64,000 nt of DNA from Pseudacidobacterium ailaaui (lineage in GTDB: Bacteria > Acidobacteriota > Terriglobia > Terriglobales > Acidobacteriaceae), in contig NZ_JIAL01000001.1 in assembly GCF_000688455.1 (NCBI RefSeq), forward strand, positions 62,001-126,000. The letters are read 5' to 3'. This document shows, one piece after another, positions 56,866 through 64,000 of the stretch. The position numbers and the translations under genes are program-made. The first letter of the stretch is position 1. Every line of letters starts with the position of its first letter. The notes beneath the pieces were generated by a model. The model was given only the letters and a program-made list of their open reading frames with translations. It was not told the DNA's origin and searched no databases.

Positions 56866-58256
56866 ACGCAGTGGCTATCGAGCAATATCTTCACTTCGCA
56901 TACATCACCGCAATTGTTCTCTTCATCCTCGCGCTGAAATGGCTGAGCTCGCCTGTCAGCGCCCGCCGGGGCGTGCTCGCCGGCGAAATCGCAGCCGCTT
57001 TGGCCGTCCTTGCCACGCTGAACAACCCGGAAGTCGTGGCCTACAAGTGGATCCTCATCGCGCTGATGATCGGCGCCGGAATCGGCATTCCCCTCGGCAT
57101 GGTGAAAATCACGGCGGTCCCGCAGCGGACGGCCTTGAGCCACGCTTTCGGCGCATTGTCGGCAGCCATGATCGGCATCGCTGAGTACTACGAGGGGCTT
57201 GACCATCTGACCCGCTTTGGTATGGGCGAGATTGCACTGGAAGTCATCATCGGCTCGCTCACCTTCACCGGAAGCCTCATCGCCGCAGGAAAGCTACAGG
57301 AAATCCTGCCCCAGCGTCCGATTGTCTATAAGGGACAAAACATTGTCAGCCTCTCTGTGCTCGCCGCGGCCCTGGTCCTTGCCATTGCGCTGGTCATCCA
57401 TCCGCAGCATACCGCCCTGTTCGTCGCCATGGTCATCGTGGCACTGGTCTTCGGCGTCCTTCTGGTCACCCCCATCGGTGGCGCAGACATGCCAACTGTC
57501 ATCTCTCTGTTGAACTCTTATGCGGGCTTCTCCGCTGCACTCCTGGGCTTTGTGCTGAACAGCAAGATGCTCATCGTTGCCGGGGCCCTTGACGGTTCCT
57601 CAGGATTCATCCTTTCGGTCATTATGTGCCGCGCTATGAACCGGTCATTCACCAACGTCCTCTTCGGAGCGTTCGGAACTGTCCAGACGACCGCAGTGAA
57701 AACCGAAGCGCGCCCCATCCGCTCCGCCAGTGCGGAGGAAGCAGCGCAAATCCTCGATGCTGCCCGCAAGGTCGTCATCATCCCCGGTTACGGGATGGCC
57801 GTGGCCCAGGCCCAGCACAAGCTTCGTGAGCTTTACGATGTCCTGAGCAAACGCGGTGTCGAAGTCAGCTTTGCCATTCATCCCGTCGCGGGGCGTATGC
57901 CTGGACACATGAACGTCCTTCTCGCCGAGGCCGATGTCCCCTACGACCGCCTGATTGAAATGGACGAGATCAACCCTGAATTCCCGCGAACAGACGTCGC
58001 CCTGGTCATCGGCGCCAATGACGTTGTGAATCCGGCAGCGCGGTTCACCAAAGGCAGCCCTATCTCCGGAATGCCTATCCTCAATGCCTATGAAGCCCGT
58101 ACCGTCATGGTCATTAAGCGCAGCATGAGTCCCGGTTTTGCCGGAATTGATAATGACCTTTACTACCTGGACAAGACCCTGATGCTCTTCGGAGATGCAA
58201 AGGCCTTCGTCGGCAGTTTAATCAAGGAGCTGAATGCAGTGGCCGCAGGCGTTTGA
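56862..58256 (+). CDS. pntB: NAD(P) transhydrogenase beta subunit
   Basis: The 464-residue subunit has about eight or nine membrane segments (domain II) and a cytoplasmic NADP-binding domain III. The latter has IPGYGMAVAQAQHKLRELYD, the conserved HPVAGRMPGHMNVLLAEADV and DVALVIGANDVVNPAA. The length is normal. It is the last gene of the three-gene pnt operon, whose AUG overlaps pntAB by 4 bp. Confidence 0.96.
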   Translation: MNAVAIEQYLHFAYITAIVLFILALKWLSSPVSARRGVLAGEIAAALAVLATLNNPEVVAYKWILIALMIGAGIGIPLGMVKITAVPQRTALSHAFGALSAAMIGIAEYYEGLDHLTRFGMGEIALEVIIGSLTFTGSLIAAGKLQEILPQRPIVYKGQNIVSLSVLAAALVLAIALVIHPQHTALFVAMVIVALVFGVLLVTPIGGADMPTVISLLNSYAGFSAALLGFVLNSKMLIVAGALDGSSGFILSVIMCRAMNRSFTNVLFGAFGTVQTTAVKTEARPIRSASAEEAAQILDAARKVVIIPGYGMAVAQAQHKLRELYDVLSKRGVEVSFAIHPVAGRMPGHMNVLLAEADVPYDRLIEMDEINPEFPRTDVALVIGANDVVNPAARFTKGSPISGMPILNAYEARTVMVIKRSMSPGFAGIDNDLYYLDKTLMLFGDAKAFVGSLIKELNAVAAGV

Positions 58257-58333
58257 AGCCCAAGACTCCCAGCCAGTGCAGGCTAGTGAGGTAAGTACCT
58301 GAAAATAAATTCTTTCCTATCCTAGTGGCAACA

Positions 58334-58363
58334 GGCCTCCACTCTCAGAGGCCCAGACATTTT
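58334..58363 (+). terminator. Weak hairpin downstream of pntB
   Basis: GGCCTC (58334-58339) and GAGGCC (58348-58353) form a 6-bp stem, followed 7 bases later by TTTTT. The stem is short and the T-run displaced, so a terminator role is possible but unsure. Confidence 0.35.
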
Positions 58364-58464
58364 TCTGCGAGCAGCTTGGCCATGATGGCATTCAAATTGC
58401 ATCATGCACCGATATCCATGCCAGTCTGGCATGATATTTTGTGTGGTCTAAAGGAGTGGATTTC

Positions 58465-59811
58465 ATGGCGACCGTACTTGCCGGCAGCGCCCGTCAACTG
58501 AAGGACAAAATTGCATCACGTAGCGCCCGTATCGGCGTCGTAGGCATGGGATATGTGGGTCTTCCCCTGGCTCTGCTGTTTAGCGAGGAACGTTTTCGCG
58601 TCACCGGGTTTGATATCGACCCTCAGAAGGTCCAGACCCTGAACAACGGTGGTTCCTATATTGTCCGTATTCCGGCAACGGAAATTCAGGCAGCGCAGGA
58701 AAAAGGTTTCCATGCGACCTCGGAATATTCCCAGATCCGGGAGATGGACGTCGTCATTATCTGCGTACCCACTCCCCTGAATGAATTTCACGAGCCGGAC
58801 CTGAGCTTTATCCGCAATACGGCCCTGGCCATCGCCCCTGAGGTCCACGAAGGCCAGCTCATTATTCTGGAAAGCACGACCTATCCTGGCACTACAGAGG
58901 AGTTGCTTGTTCCCATCCTCGAAAAGGAAAACTGCCTGGGACTGAGTGTGGCGCGCAAACCCGGAGACAGCGGCTTTTACGTCGCTTTTTCTCCGGAGCG
59001 TGAAGACCCGGGCAATGACACCGTGGCCCGCCGTGATATCCCGAAAGTTGTTGGCGGTGTCGGTCCAGAAGCCCAGGAGCTGGCTTCGGCTGTATACTCA
59101 AGCATCTTCAACCGTACCGTTTCGGTTTCGTCCCCGGCGGCGGCCGAAATGACGAAACTGCTTGAAAATATCTATCGCTGTGTCAACATCGCCCTGGTCA
59201 ATGAACTCAAGCAGCTTTGCCATCGCATGGGCATTGATATCTTTGAGGTCATCGATGCCGCCAAGACCAAACCCTTCGGATTCCAGGCCTTTTATCCCGG
59301 TCCGGGACTCGGCGGACACTGCATCCCGATTGACCCGTTCTATCTTTCCTGGAAAGCCAAACAATACGACTTCCAGACCAAATTCATCGAGCTGGCCGGC
59401 GAAGTCAACCTGGCCATGCCTTATTATGTCGTGGAACAAACCGCTGAGGCCCTTAACCGCCATAGGAAGCCTCTGAATGGCTCCAGGGTGCTCATCCTCG
59501 GAATGGCCTATAAAAAAGACATCGATGATCTGCGAGAATCGCCCTCACTGACCATCATTGAGCTGCTCCGGCAGAAAGGCGCAATCGTTGCTTACAACGA
59601 TCCTTTCTTCCCCTATGTTGGCAAAGGCCGCCACTATCATCTGGACATGCACTGCACTCCTCTCGACGATCTCTCACAGTTTGATTGCGTCCTGATCGTG
59701 ACTGACCATTCGGATTACGACTATCAGCGCATTGTCCGCGAATCTCAGCTTGTAGTCGATACACGCAATGCCACCAAAGGGATTTCTTCACCCAAAATCG
59801 TCCGGTGCTGA
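58465..59811 (+). CDS. UDP-sugar (UDP-GlcNAc/ManNAc type) 6-dehydrogenase
   Basis: The 448-residue enzyme oxidises the C6 of a UDP-sugar to the uronate with two NAD+. The Rossmann motif IGVVGMGYVGLPLALLFSEE starts near residue 24. PGPGLGGHCIPIDPFYL holds the catalytic Cys and FSPEREDPGN is typical of the WbpA/TviB group that acts on HexNAc rather than glucose; the substrate is not certain. ATG 58465 has AAAGGAG nine bases before it; the frame is open to a GTG at 58441. It may supply surface polysaccharide synthesis, but no transferase cluster is next to it. Confidence 0.9.
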   Translation: MATVLAGSARQLKDKIASRSARIGVVGMGYVGLPLALLFSEERFRVTGFDIDPQKVQTLNNGGSYIVRIPATEIQAAQEKGFHATSEYSQIREMDVVIICVPTPLNEFHEPDLSFIRNTALAIAPEVHEGQLIILESTTYPGTTEELLVPILEKENCLGLSVARKPGDSGFYVAFSPEREDPGNDTVARRDIPKVVGGVGPEAQELASAVYSSIFNRTVSVSSPAAAEMTKLLENIYRCVNIALVNELKQLCHRMGIDIFEVIDAAKTKPFGFQAFYPGPGLGGHCIPIDPFYLSWKAKQYDFQTKFIELAGEVNLAMPYYVVEQTAEALNRHRKPLNGSRVLILGMAYKKDIDDLRESPSLTIIELLRQKGAIVAYNDPFFPYVGKGRHYHLDMHCTPLDDLSQFDCVLIVTDHSDYDYQRIVRESQLVVDTRNATKGISSPKIVRC

Positions 59812-59935
59812 GAATACAGCGCAGGGGCATGGCAGGAATCATCCTATGGTTTCCATGCCTCTGCAGCCCGGAAAAGTCCAACCCTCTCTGCGGAAAGCTC
59901 CGGGCCTCCCCCAGCGTTTCCCTTGCTTCCCGTGG

Positions 59936-61006
59936 TCAGGCCCCGAAAAGTGCTGGCTGCTCCGGCATTTCCTCCGGCCCTCGGAAATTACTCAGGCCCA
60001 CACCTGCCAACCGAAACCGCTGCCTGTCCCCCAGGCCGACGCGCTCCCTTAAACGAAGCGCAATCCGCGCCAGTTCGTCGCACGTGGCCAGAGGCCATGC
60101 CAGGGTATAACTGCGGGTGAGGATTTTGAACTCCGGGGTCTTCAGCTTCAAGACAACTGTGCGTGCCTGGCGAGGGTCCTTGCACGCCGCTGCCCAGACC
60201 TTTTCTGCCAGCCGGCGGACGACTGGTTCCATTTCATCAAGTGTCATGTCTCGCTCAAAGGTGTCCTCGGCGGAAATCGATTTGGTGGGCTGGTCAGTCA
60301 TCACCGGACGATTGTCGATTCCGCGCGCCAGATCATAGAGACGCACGCCGTAGCGCCCGAAGCGATCTTCGAGGAAAGAAAGCTCTAGGCCCCTTAAATG
60401 ACCAACCGTCCTCACCCCAACTTCTTCCAGACGCTTTTGCATGACTTTGCCCACCCCCGGGATGCGCCCAACTGGCAGAGGAAGGAGAAACTCGTCCACC
60501 TCCTCTGGCTGAATGACAAAAAGCCCGTCCGGCTTCTTCCAGTCCGAGGCAATTTTGGCCAGAAATTTGTTTGGGGCCACGCCGGCAGAGGCCGTCAACT
60601 GCAATTCCTCGCGGATCTGTTGCCGGATGACCTTGGCAACGCGCGTCGCCGTCGGCAGACCGGTTTTGTTCTCAGTGACGTCCAGATAAGCCTCATCTAA
60701 GGACAAAGGCTCGATTCTGTCTGTATGCCGCAGAAGGATGTCGCGCACCTGACGCGACACATTCCGGTAGCGATGGAAGTCCGGAGGAATGAAGATGGCC
60801 TCCGGACAGAGTCGCTCGGCCCTTGAGGAGGGCATGGCAGAGTGTATCCCGAATTTGCGCGCCTCATAGGATGCTGCACAAACCACGGAGCGGCTTCCTC
60901 GCCATGCAACAACGACGGGCCTTCCTCGCAGCCGAGGGTTGTCCCGCTGTTCTACGGAAGCATAGAAGGCATCCATGTCCACGTGGATGATCTTGCGGCG
61001 CTCCAC
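59936..61006 (-). CDS. dinB: DNA polymerase IV (DinB, Y-family)
   Basis: The 356-residue Y-family polymerase copies past damaged bases. DMDAFYASVEQRDNP at the N-terminus and LSLDEAYLDVTENKTG hold the catalytic acidic residues. ASAGVAPNKFLAKIASDWKK and PVGRIPGVGKVMQKRLEEVG follow, and the little-finger domain ends with SNFRGPEEMPEQPALF, close to a beta-clamp binding tail. The length is normal. It is convergent with the UDP-sugar dehydrogenase. Confidence 0.95.
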   Translation of the reverse strand: MERRKIIHVDMDAFYASVEQRDNPRLRGRPVVVAWRGSRSVVCAASYEARKFGIHSAMPSSRAERLCPEAIFIPPDFHRYRNVSRQVRDILLRHTDRIEPLSLDEAYLDVTENKTGLPTATRVAKVIRQQIREELQLTASAGVAPNKFLAKIASDWKKPDGLFVIQPEEVDEFLLPLPVGRIPGVGKVMQKRLEEVGVRTVGHLRGLELSFLEDRFGRYGVRLYDLARGIDNRPVMTDQPTKSISAEDTFERDMTLDEMEPVVRRLAEKVWAAACKDPRQARTVVLKLKTPEFKILTRSYTLAWPLATCDELARIALRLRERVGLGDRQRFRLAGVGLSNFRGPEEMPEQPALFGA

Positions 61007-61333
61007 TCCCCTATTTTCGCATTACTTTCGCCTAAGGCCATCTAGTTTTCTTGGCAATTGACACTTTCATGCGGTCGGCAAAGCAAGGGACCGTCGAGCA
61101 AAAATTTCCGGTAAGAGGGAAAAGTGACCATGTAAAAGTGCCGTAGTGGCCAAATGATGCGCCTGTGCCTGGCTGGACAAACTCGCCGGATGGAACTGCA
61201 AGTTACTCAAAATAAAGAGTAAAAGATTTCTTATCTCGATTTTCCTTACTTTGGCATCCGAACTGCTATTTGTTTCAGCGTAACGGGCGCTGCGCAGCAT
61301 CCGGAGTGTGTTCGAGTAAATACGGTGACAGAT
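61007..61333. other. Divergent intergenic region between dinB and the OmpA-like gene
   Basis: About 320 bases without a supported gene. TTGACA occurs at 61058-61063, but no good -10 box stands at the right distance. No LexA box was recognised in front of dinB. Confidence 0.4.
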
Positions 61334-62302
61334 ATGGACAACAAAATGAAAGCAAGTTCGAGACTCGACCTCAGGGCATTTGCTGCGTTGCTTCTGGCTG
61401 CCAGCCTGGGCCTCCCTGCTTATGCTCAATCCAGCCAGCAGACCACTCCTGCTTCCAGCGCTCAGGTCCAGACGGGTACATCCGCAAATGGGATGAACCC
61501 CAGCGACAGCAGTACATACGCAACGGGCCAGCCCCTTTCGACAAAATCGAATGAAGGATTTTGGGGGCACCTGAATCCTTTTGCCCGTAAGAAATGGGTA
61601 AATCGCCAGTTGAATCCTGTAAAAGACCGCTTGAATGAGCTCGACCAGCTGACGGCAAAGAATGCCAACGACATCAAAGATGTAGACAGCAGAGCACAGG
61701 CAGGAATCCGACAGGCGCAAAGCACCGCCGATCAGGCCAATCAAACTGCACAGCAGGCCAATTCCACGGCGACACAAGCGCAAACTATGGCCCAACAGGC
61801 CAGCGATCAGTCCAGCAAGCTGAATACTACGGTTGCCGGTCTGGACCAGTACCAAAAGGTCAATGACACCATTATCCGCTTTCATCCTGGGCAAACCGTA
61901 TTGAATGCCAGGGCCAAAGAGGCCCTGGACCAAATTGCCGAACAGGCGCAGGGTCAAAAGGGTTACATCATCGAGGTAGAGGGCCATTCGCCGGTGCGTG
62001 GGCAAAGCGGAATCCAGAGCTCACAGCGCATGGCGGATGCGGTCGTGCGCTACCTCGTCACCGAAAAGCAGATCCCGGTTTATCGCATTCATCAAGTTGC
62101 GATGGGCAACGCAAAAATGGAAACCGACAGTGGCGAAGCTATTTCTGGCAGCGCCGTGCGGGTTTCTACCATGCAAAACAGTTTAGCGGCCTTGAACTCG
62201 ACATCATCGAATGCGGGTTCGCCGATTGGTGCGACGCAGCAGACTTCCGCGCAGCCCTCCCCTCAGGGTGCTGCGTCGCAGCCAGCGGTTCCACAACAAT
62301 AA
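61334..62302 (+). CDS. OmpA-like envelope protein with coiled-coil region
   Basis: The 322-residue protein has a signal peptide (AALLLAASLGLPAYAQ), a Ser/Thr/Gln-rich linker, a coiled-coil region (about residues 110-165, many Gln/Ala: TADQANQTAQQANSTATQAQ) and an OmpA C-terminal domain. The latter has IIRFHPGQTVLNARAKEALD and the ring-binding motif VEGHSPVRGQSGIQSSQRMA. It would anchor the outer membrane to peptidoglycan. ATG 61334 or 61346 may be used; a GTG at 61325 is also in frame. The C-terminus is a long Ser/Gln/Pro tail. A strong terminator follows. Confidence 0.88.
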   Translation: MDNKMKASSRLDLRAFAALLLAASLGLPAYAQSSQQTTPASSAQVQTGTSANGMNPSDSSTYATGQPLSTKSNEGFWGHLNPFARKKWVNRQLNPVKDRLNELDQLTAKNANDIKDVDSRAQAGIRQAQSTADQANQTAQQANSTATQAQTMAQQASDQSSKLNTTVAGLDQYQKVNDTIIRFHPGQTVLNARAKEALDQIAEQAQGQKGYIIEVEGHSPVRGQSGIQSSQRMADAVVRYLVTEKQIPVYRIHQVAMGNAKMETDSGEAISGSAVRVSTMQNSLAALNSTSSNAGSPIGATQQTSAQPSPQGAASQPAVPQQ

Positions 62303-62358
62303 AGACCAGAAAAGGTCCGCAACCAAGCTCTCACACAACGAGAGAACCAAGGCAGATT

Positions 62359-62387
62359 GGCCCCTCCCCCGAGGGGCCCTTTTTTTT
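62359..62387 (+). terminator. Rho-independent terminator after the OmpA-like gene
   Basis: A perfect 8-bp stem (GGCCCCTC at 62359-62366, GAGGGGCC at 62371-62378) with a 4-base loop is followed by C and eight T. Confidence 0.92.
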
Positions 62388-62546
62388 GCAAGATTTTTAA
62401 AATTTAAGCCCTTTATTCCTACCACTTTTGCCATCTTACTTTTTGAAGATTTCAAAAGTAACAACTTTTGATTCTCGAAGGTAATCAGATTATGTATCTT
62501 AAGGTAAGTCTGTGCGTTGTTTAACCAAGCAGACTGGGGACCCCCC

Positions 62547-63776
62547 GTGAGGACACTACATCTCATCCGCAGCATGAACCCCCAGGACGGCGGCCCGCCA
62601 GAAGTAGTCCGTCAGCTCTCGCAAAAGGTCGTTGACTTGGGAGATTCCGTTGAAATTGCCTGTCTTGACCATCCATCGGAAAGATTTTTGCAATCCCTTC
62701 CTTGCCCGGTGCATGCCTTGGGGCCAGCATCGGGGATCTATGGATATTCCGCCAAATTACCAGGTTGGTTGGAGCGCAACATCTTGCGTTTTGATCATTT
62801 GATTATTCACGGTGTCTGGCAATTCGTGACGATGGCAGGAAGCCGGGCCGCGTATGGCCGCATTCCCTATTTTGTCTTTGTCCATGGCGCAATGGATCCT
62901 TGGTTTAAGCGACAATACCCGCTGAAGCACCTGAAAAAATGTCTCTACTGGCCTCTGCTTTACCCAGCGCTCCACCGGGCAAATGCGCTGCTTTTTACCG
63001 GAACTCAGGAGAAAAATCTGACGACTGAAAGTTTCTGGCCTCATGCATGGCGCTCCCGGGTACTCACACTGGGAATCGACCCTCCGGAGGAAAAGATTGC
63101 TTCTCAGGTTGAGGCCTTTTCCTTGCATGTCCCAGAGGTCCGTGACCGCCGCTTTTTCCTTTTTATGGCCCGGATACACGAGAAAAAAGGCTGCGATCTG
63201 CTCATCCGCGCATTTGCACGTCTGGGAGCAGAGCATCCTGATGTGGACCTGGTCATGGCTGGTCCGGACCAGTCTGGATACAAAGCACAACTCCAGGAAA
63301 TCGTGAGGCTGTGCGGCCTGGAACATCGCGTACACTGGCCAGGAATGCTTACAGGCGAGGCAAAGTACGGCGCCTATCGCAGTTGTGAAGCCTTTGTCCT
63401 TCCCTCTCACCAGGAGAATTTTGGCGTTGCCGTGGCTGAAGCGCTCGCTTGTGGACGGCCTGTTCTGATTTCCAACAAGGTAGAAATCTGGAAGCAGATT
63501 ACCGATGAAGGGGCCGGGCTGGTGGACGATGACTCCCTGGAGGGAACGGAGCGGCTTCTGACCAGATGGCTAAGAATGGACACCGAAGAACAGCATCGCA
63601 TCGCCAATCGGGCGCGCCCCTGCTTCGAGAAGTATTTTTCCCTTACAAATAGTGCGCGGATGCTTCAGGAAATCCTTGTCTCAGAGGCAAACCCGTCACC
63701 CAAGTCCCAGCAGCTGGGCATTTCTTTGCATGGCCTGGATACAAAAAGCGATGTGCGCTTCGAGCGGAACACCTAG
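62547..63776 (+). CDS. GT4-family glycosyltransferase
   Basis: The protein of about 409 residues is a GT-B fold, family 4 transferase. The N-terminal domain starts MRTLHLIRSMNPQDGGPPEV, and the C-terminal domain holds RIHEKKGCDLLIRAFARLG, HRVHWPGMLTGEAKYGAYRS, and the E-x7-E motif in PSHQENFGVAVAEALACGRP. GTG 62547 is chosen because TGGGGA lies six bases before and the family start follows; a TTG at 62517 is also open. It probably adds a sugar to a surface glycan. Its last 81 bp overlap the convergent HD gene. Confidence 0.88.
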   Translation: MRTLHLIRSMNPQDGGPPEVVRQLSQKVVDLGDSVEIACLDHPSERFLQSLPCPVHALGPASGIYGYSAKLPGWLERNILRFDHLIIHGVWQFVTMAGSRAAYGRIPYFVFVHGAMDPWFKRQYPLKHLKKCLYWPLLYPALHRANALLFTGTQEKNLTTESFWPHAWRSRVLTLGIDPPEEKIASQVEAFSLHVPEVRDRRFFLFMARIHEKKGCDLLIRAFARLGAEHPDVDLVMAGPDQSGYKAQLQEIVRLCGLEHRVHWPGMLTGEAKYGAYRSCEAFVLPSHQENFGVAVAEALACGRPVLISNKVEIWKQITDEGAGLVDDDSLEGTERLLTRWLRMDTEEQHRIANRARPCFEKYFSLTNSARMLQEILVSEANPSPKSQQLGISLHGLDTKSDVRFERNT

Positions 63777-64000
63777 TTCTTCCGCACCCTGGATGATGTC
63801 TGCACGGCTGACCGAGCGGGCAAAGGCCTTGTCCTTCAGCTTTTTACGGACCCCGGCCACTTCCACTTCATGAATGGACCGGGAAGGTTTCACCAGGGCG
63901 CAGGCGGTAAGAAATCCGGCCAGCTCATCGCAGGCAAAAAGCGCTTTTGCTAAATGTGTTCCACGTGGAACATTTGTATAGCTGGCATGTGCCAGAATGG
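63696..64000 (-). CDS. HD-superfamily hydrolase-like protein, C-terminal part (5' end outside window)
   Basis: The frame is open from the window end to the stop at 63696. It reads ILAHASYTNVPRGTHLAKAL, FACDELAGFLTACALVKPSR, then VRKKLKDKAFARSVSRADII, a pattern seen in the C-terminus of a bacterial HD-domain phosphohydrolase-like family. The HD metal motif itself lies outside the window, so the identification is by this C-terminal match alone. It is convergent with the GT4 gene and overlaps it by 81 bp. The parS-like palindrome at 63957-63972 lies inside it. Confidence 0.7.
   Translation of the reverse strand, partial: ILAHASYTNVPRGTHLAKALFACDELAGFLTACALVKPSRSIHEVEVAGVRKKLKDKAFARSVSRADIIQGAEELGVPLEAHIAFCIQAMQRNAQLLGLG
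63957..63972. promoter_or_regulatory. parS-like 16-bp palindrome (probable ParB-binding site)
   Basis: TGTTCCACGTGGAACA is a perfect palindrome that differs from the common parS consensus TGTTTCACGTGAAACA at two symmetric positions, a form known from other bacteria. It lies inside the coding region of the HD gene, as many parS sites do. No second copy was found in the window. Confidence 0.65.

Noticed and set aside
60958-60976. A second parS site at TCCACGTGGA in the dinB start region
   Set aside because: Only the inner 10 bases match; the outer TGT/ACA parts of the 16-bp palindrome are absent.
61067-62005. 312-codon open frame on the minus strand across the OmpA-like gene
   Set aside because: It lies opposite a gene with a clear signal peptide and OmpA domain. 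Its translation has no recognisable domain and is Leu/Cys-rich in a way expected from an antisense frame.

Overview
The window looks like chromosomal DNA of an acidobacterium, probably Acidobacteriaceae/Terriglobia. The evidence is two Oar-like TonB-dependent receptors of 1,137 and 1,220 residues with an N-terminal carboxypeptidase-regulatory-like domain, several secreted TPR proteins, a bacillithiol gene (bshA), a split transhydrogenase (pntAA/AB/B), trmFO and an even, moderately high GC. This placement is an inference from gene content; no rRNA gene is present.

Region 1 (1 to about 15,270) is mobile and defensive. It holds the end of a ParB-like island protein, then a five-gene type I restriction-modification operon (hsdM, hsdS, a GmrSD-like DUF262/DUF1524 protein, hsdR, a YgjP-like metallopeptidase) and an AbiEi/AbiEii toxin-antitoxin pair. 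The hsdS gene is cut by a complete IS21-family element whose boundaries can be read to the base (4407-6972, 5-bp duplication ACCTC). The region ends at a 45-bp 3' fragment of a tRNA-Asn gene, a probable attachment site.

Region 2 (about 15,270-19,060) holds a tyrosine integrase, a small excisionase-like protein, a LysR regulator, and a scar of decayed pieces: a recombinase C-terminus followed by inverted repeats, an ArdC-like fragment, and an IclR C-terminal domain.

Region 3 (19,103-42,382) is a carbohydrate-use locus. One minus-strand run encodes a TonB receptor, a TPR protein, a sugar isomerase-like TIM barrel and a secreted beta-helix protein. Beside it are a PhyH dioxygenase, an SDR dehydrogenase, an AraC regulator, and a GPH symporter plus GH31 glycosidase pair that resembles E. 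coli yicJ-yicI (alpha-xyloside uptake and cleavage). A shared motif with core TATCAyTTTTTGTCG lies upstream of the TonB receptor, the PhyH gene and the AraC/symporter pair, in the same orientation to each target, with a degenerate fourth copy upstream of the beta-helix gene. This suggests one regulon, probably run by the AraC protein. A second TonB receptor followed by two TPR proteins comes next, giving a repeated receptor-TPR arrangement.

Region 4 (42,424-64,000) is mostly core chromosome: a LytS-type histidine kinase, bshA, a YdjC-family deacetylase, tRNA-Val, ispG, trmFO, a GNAT acetyltransferase, a tolC-MFP-RND efflux operon, pntAA-pntAB-pntB, a nucleotide-sugar dehydrogenase, dinB, an OmpA-like protein, a GT4 glycosyltransferase and the C-terminus of an HD-domain-like protein. 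A perfect 16-bp parS-like palindrome lies inside that last gene.
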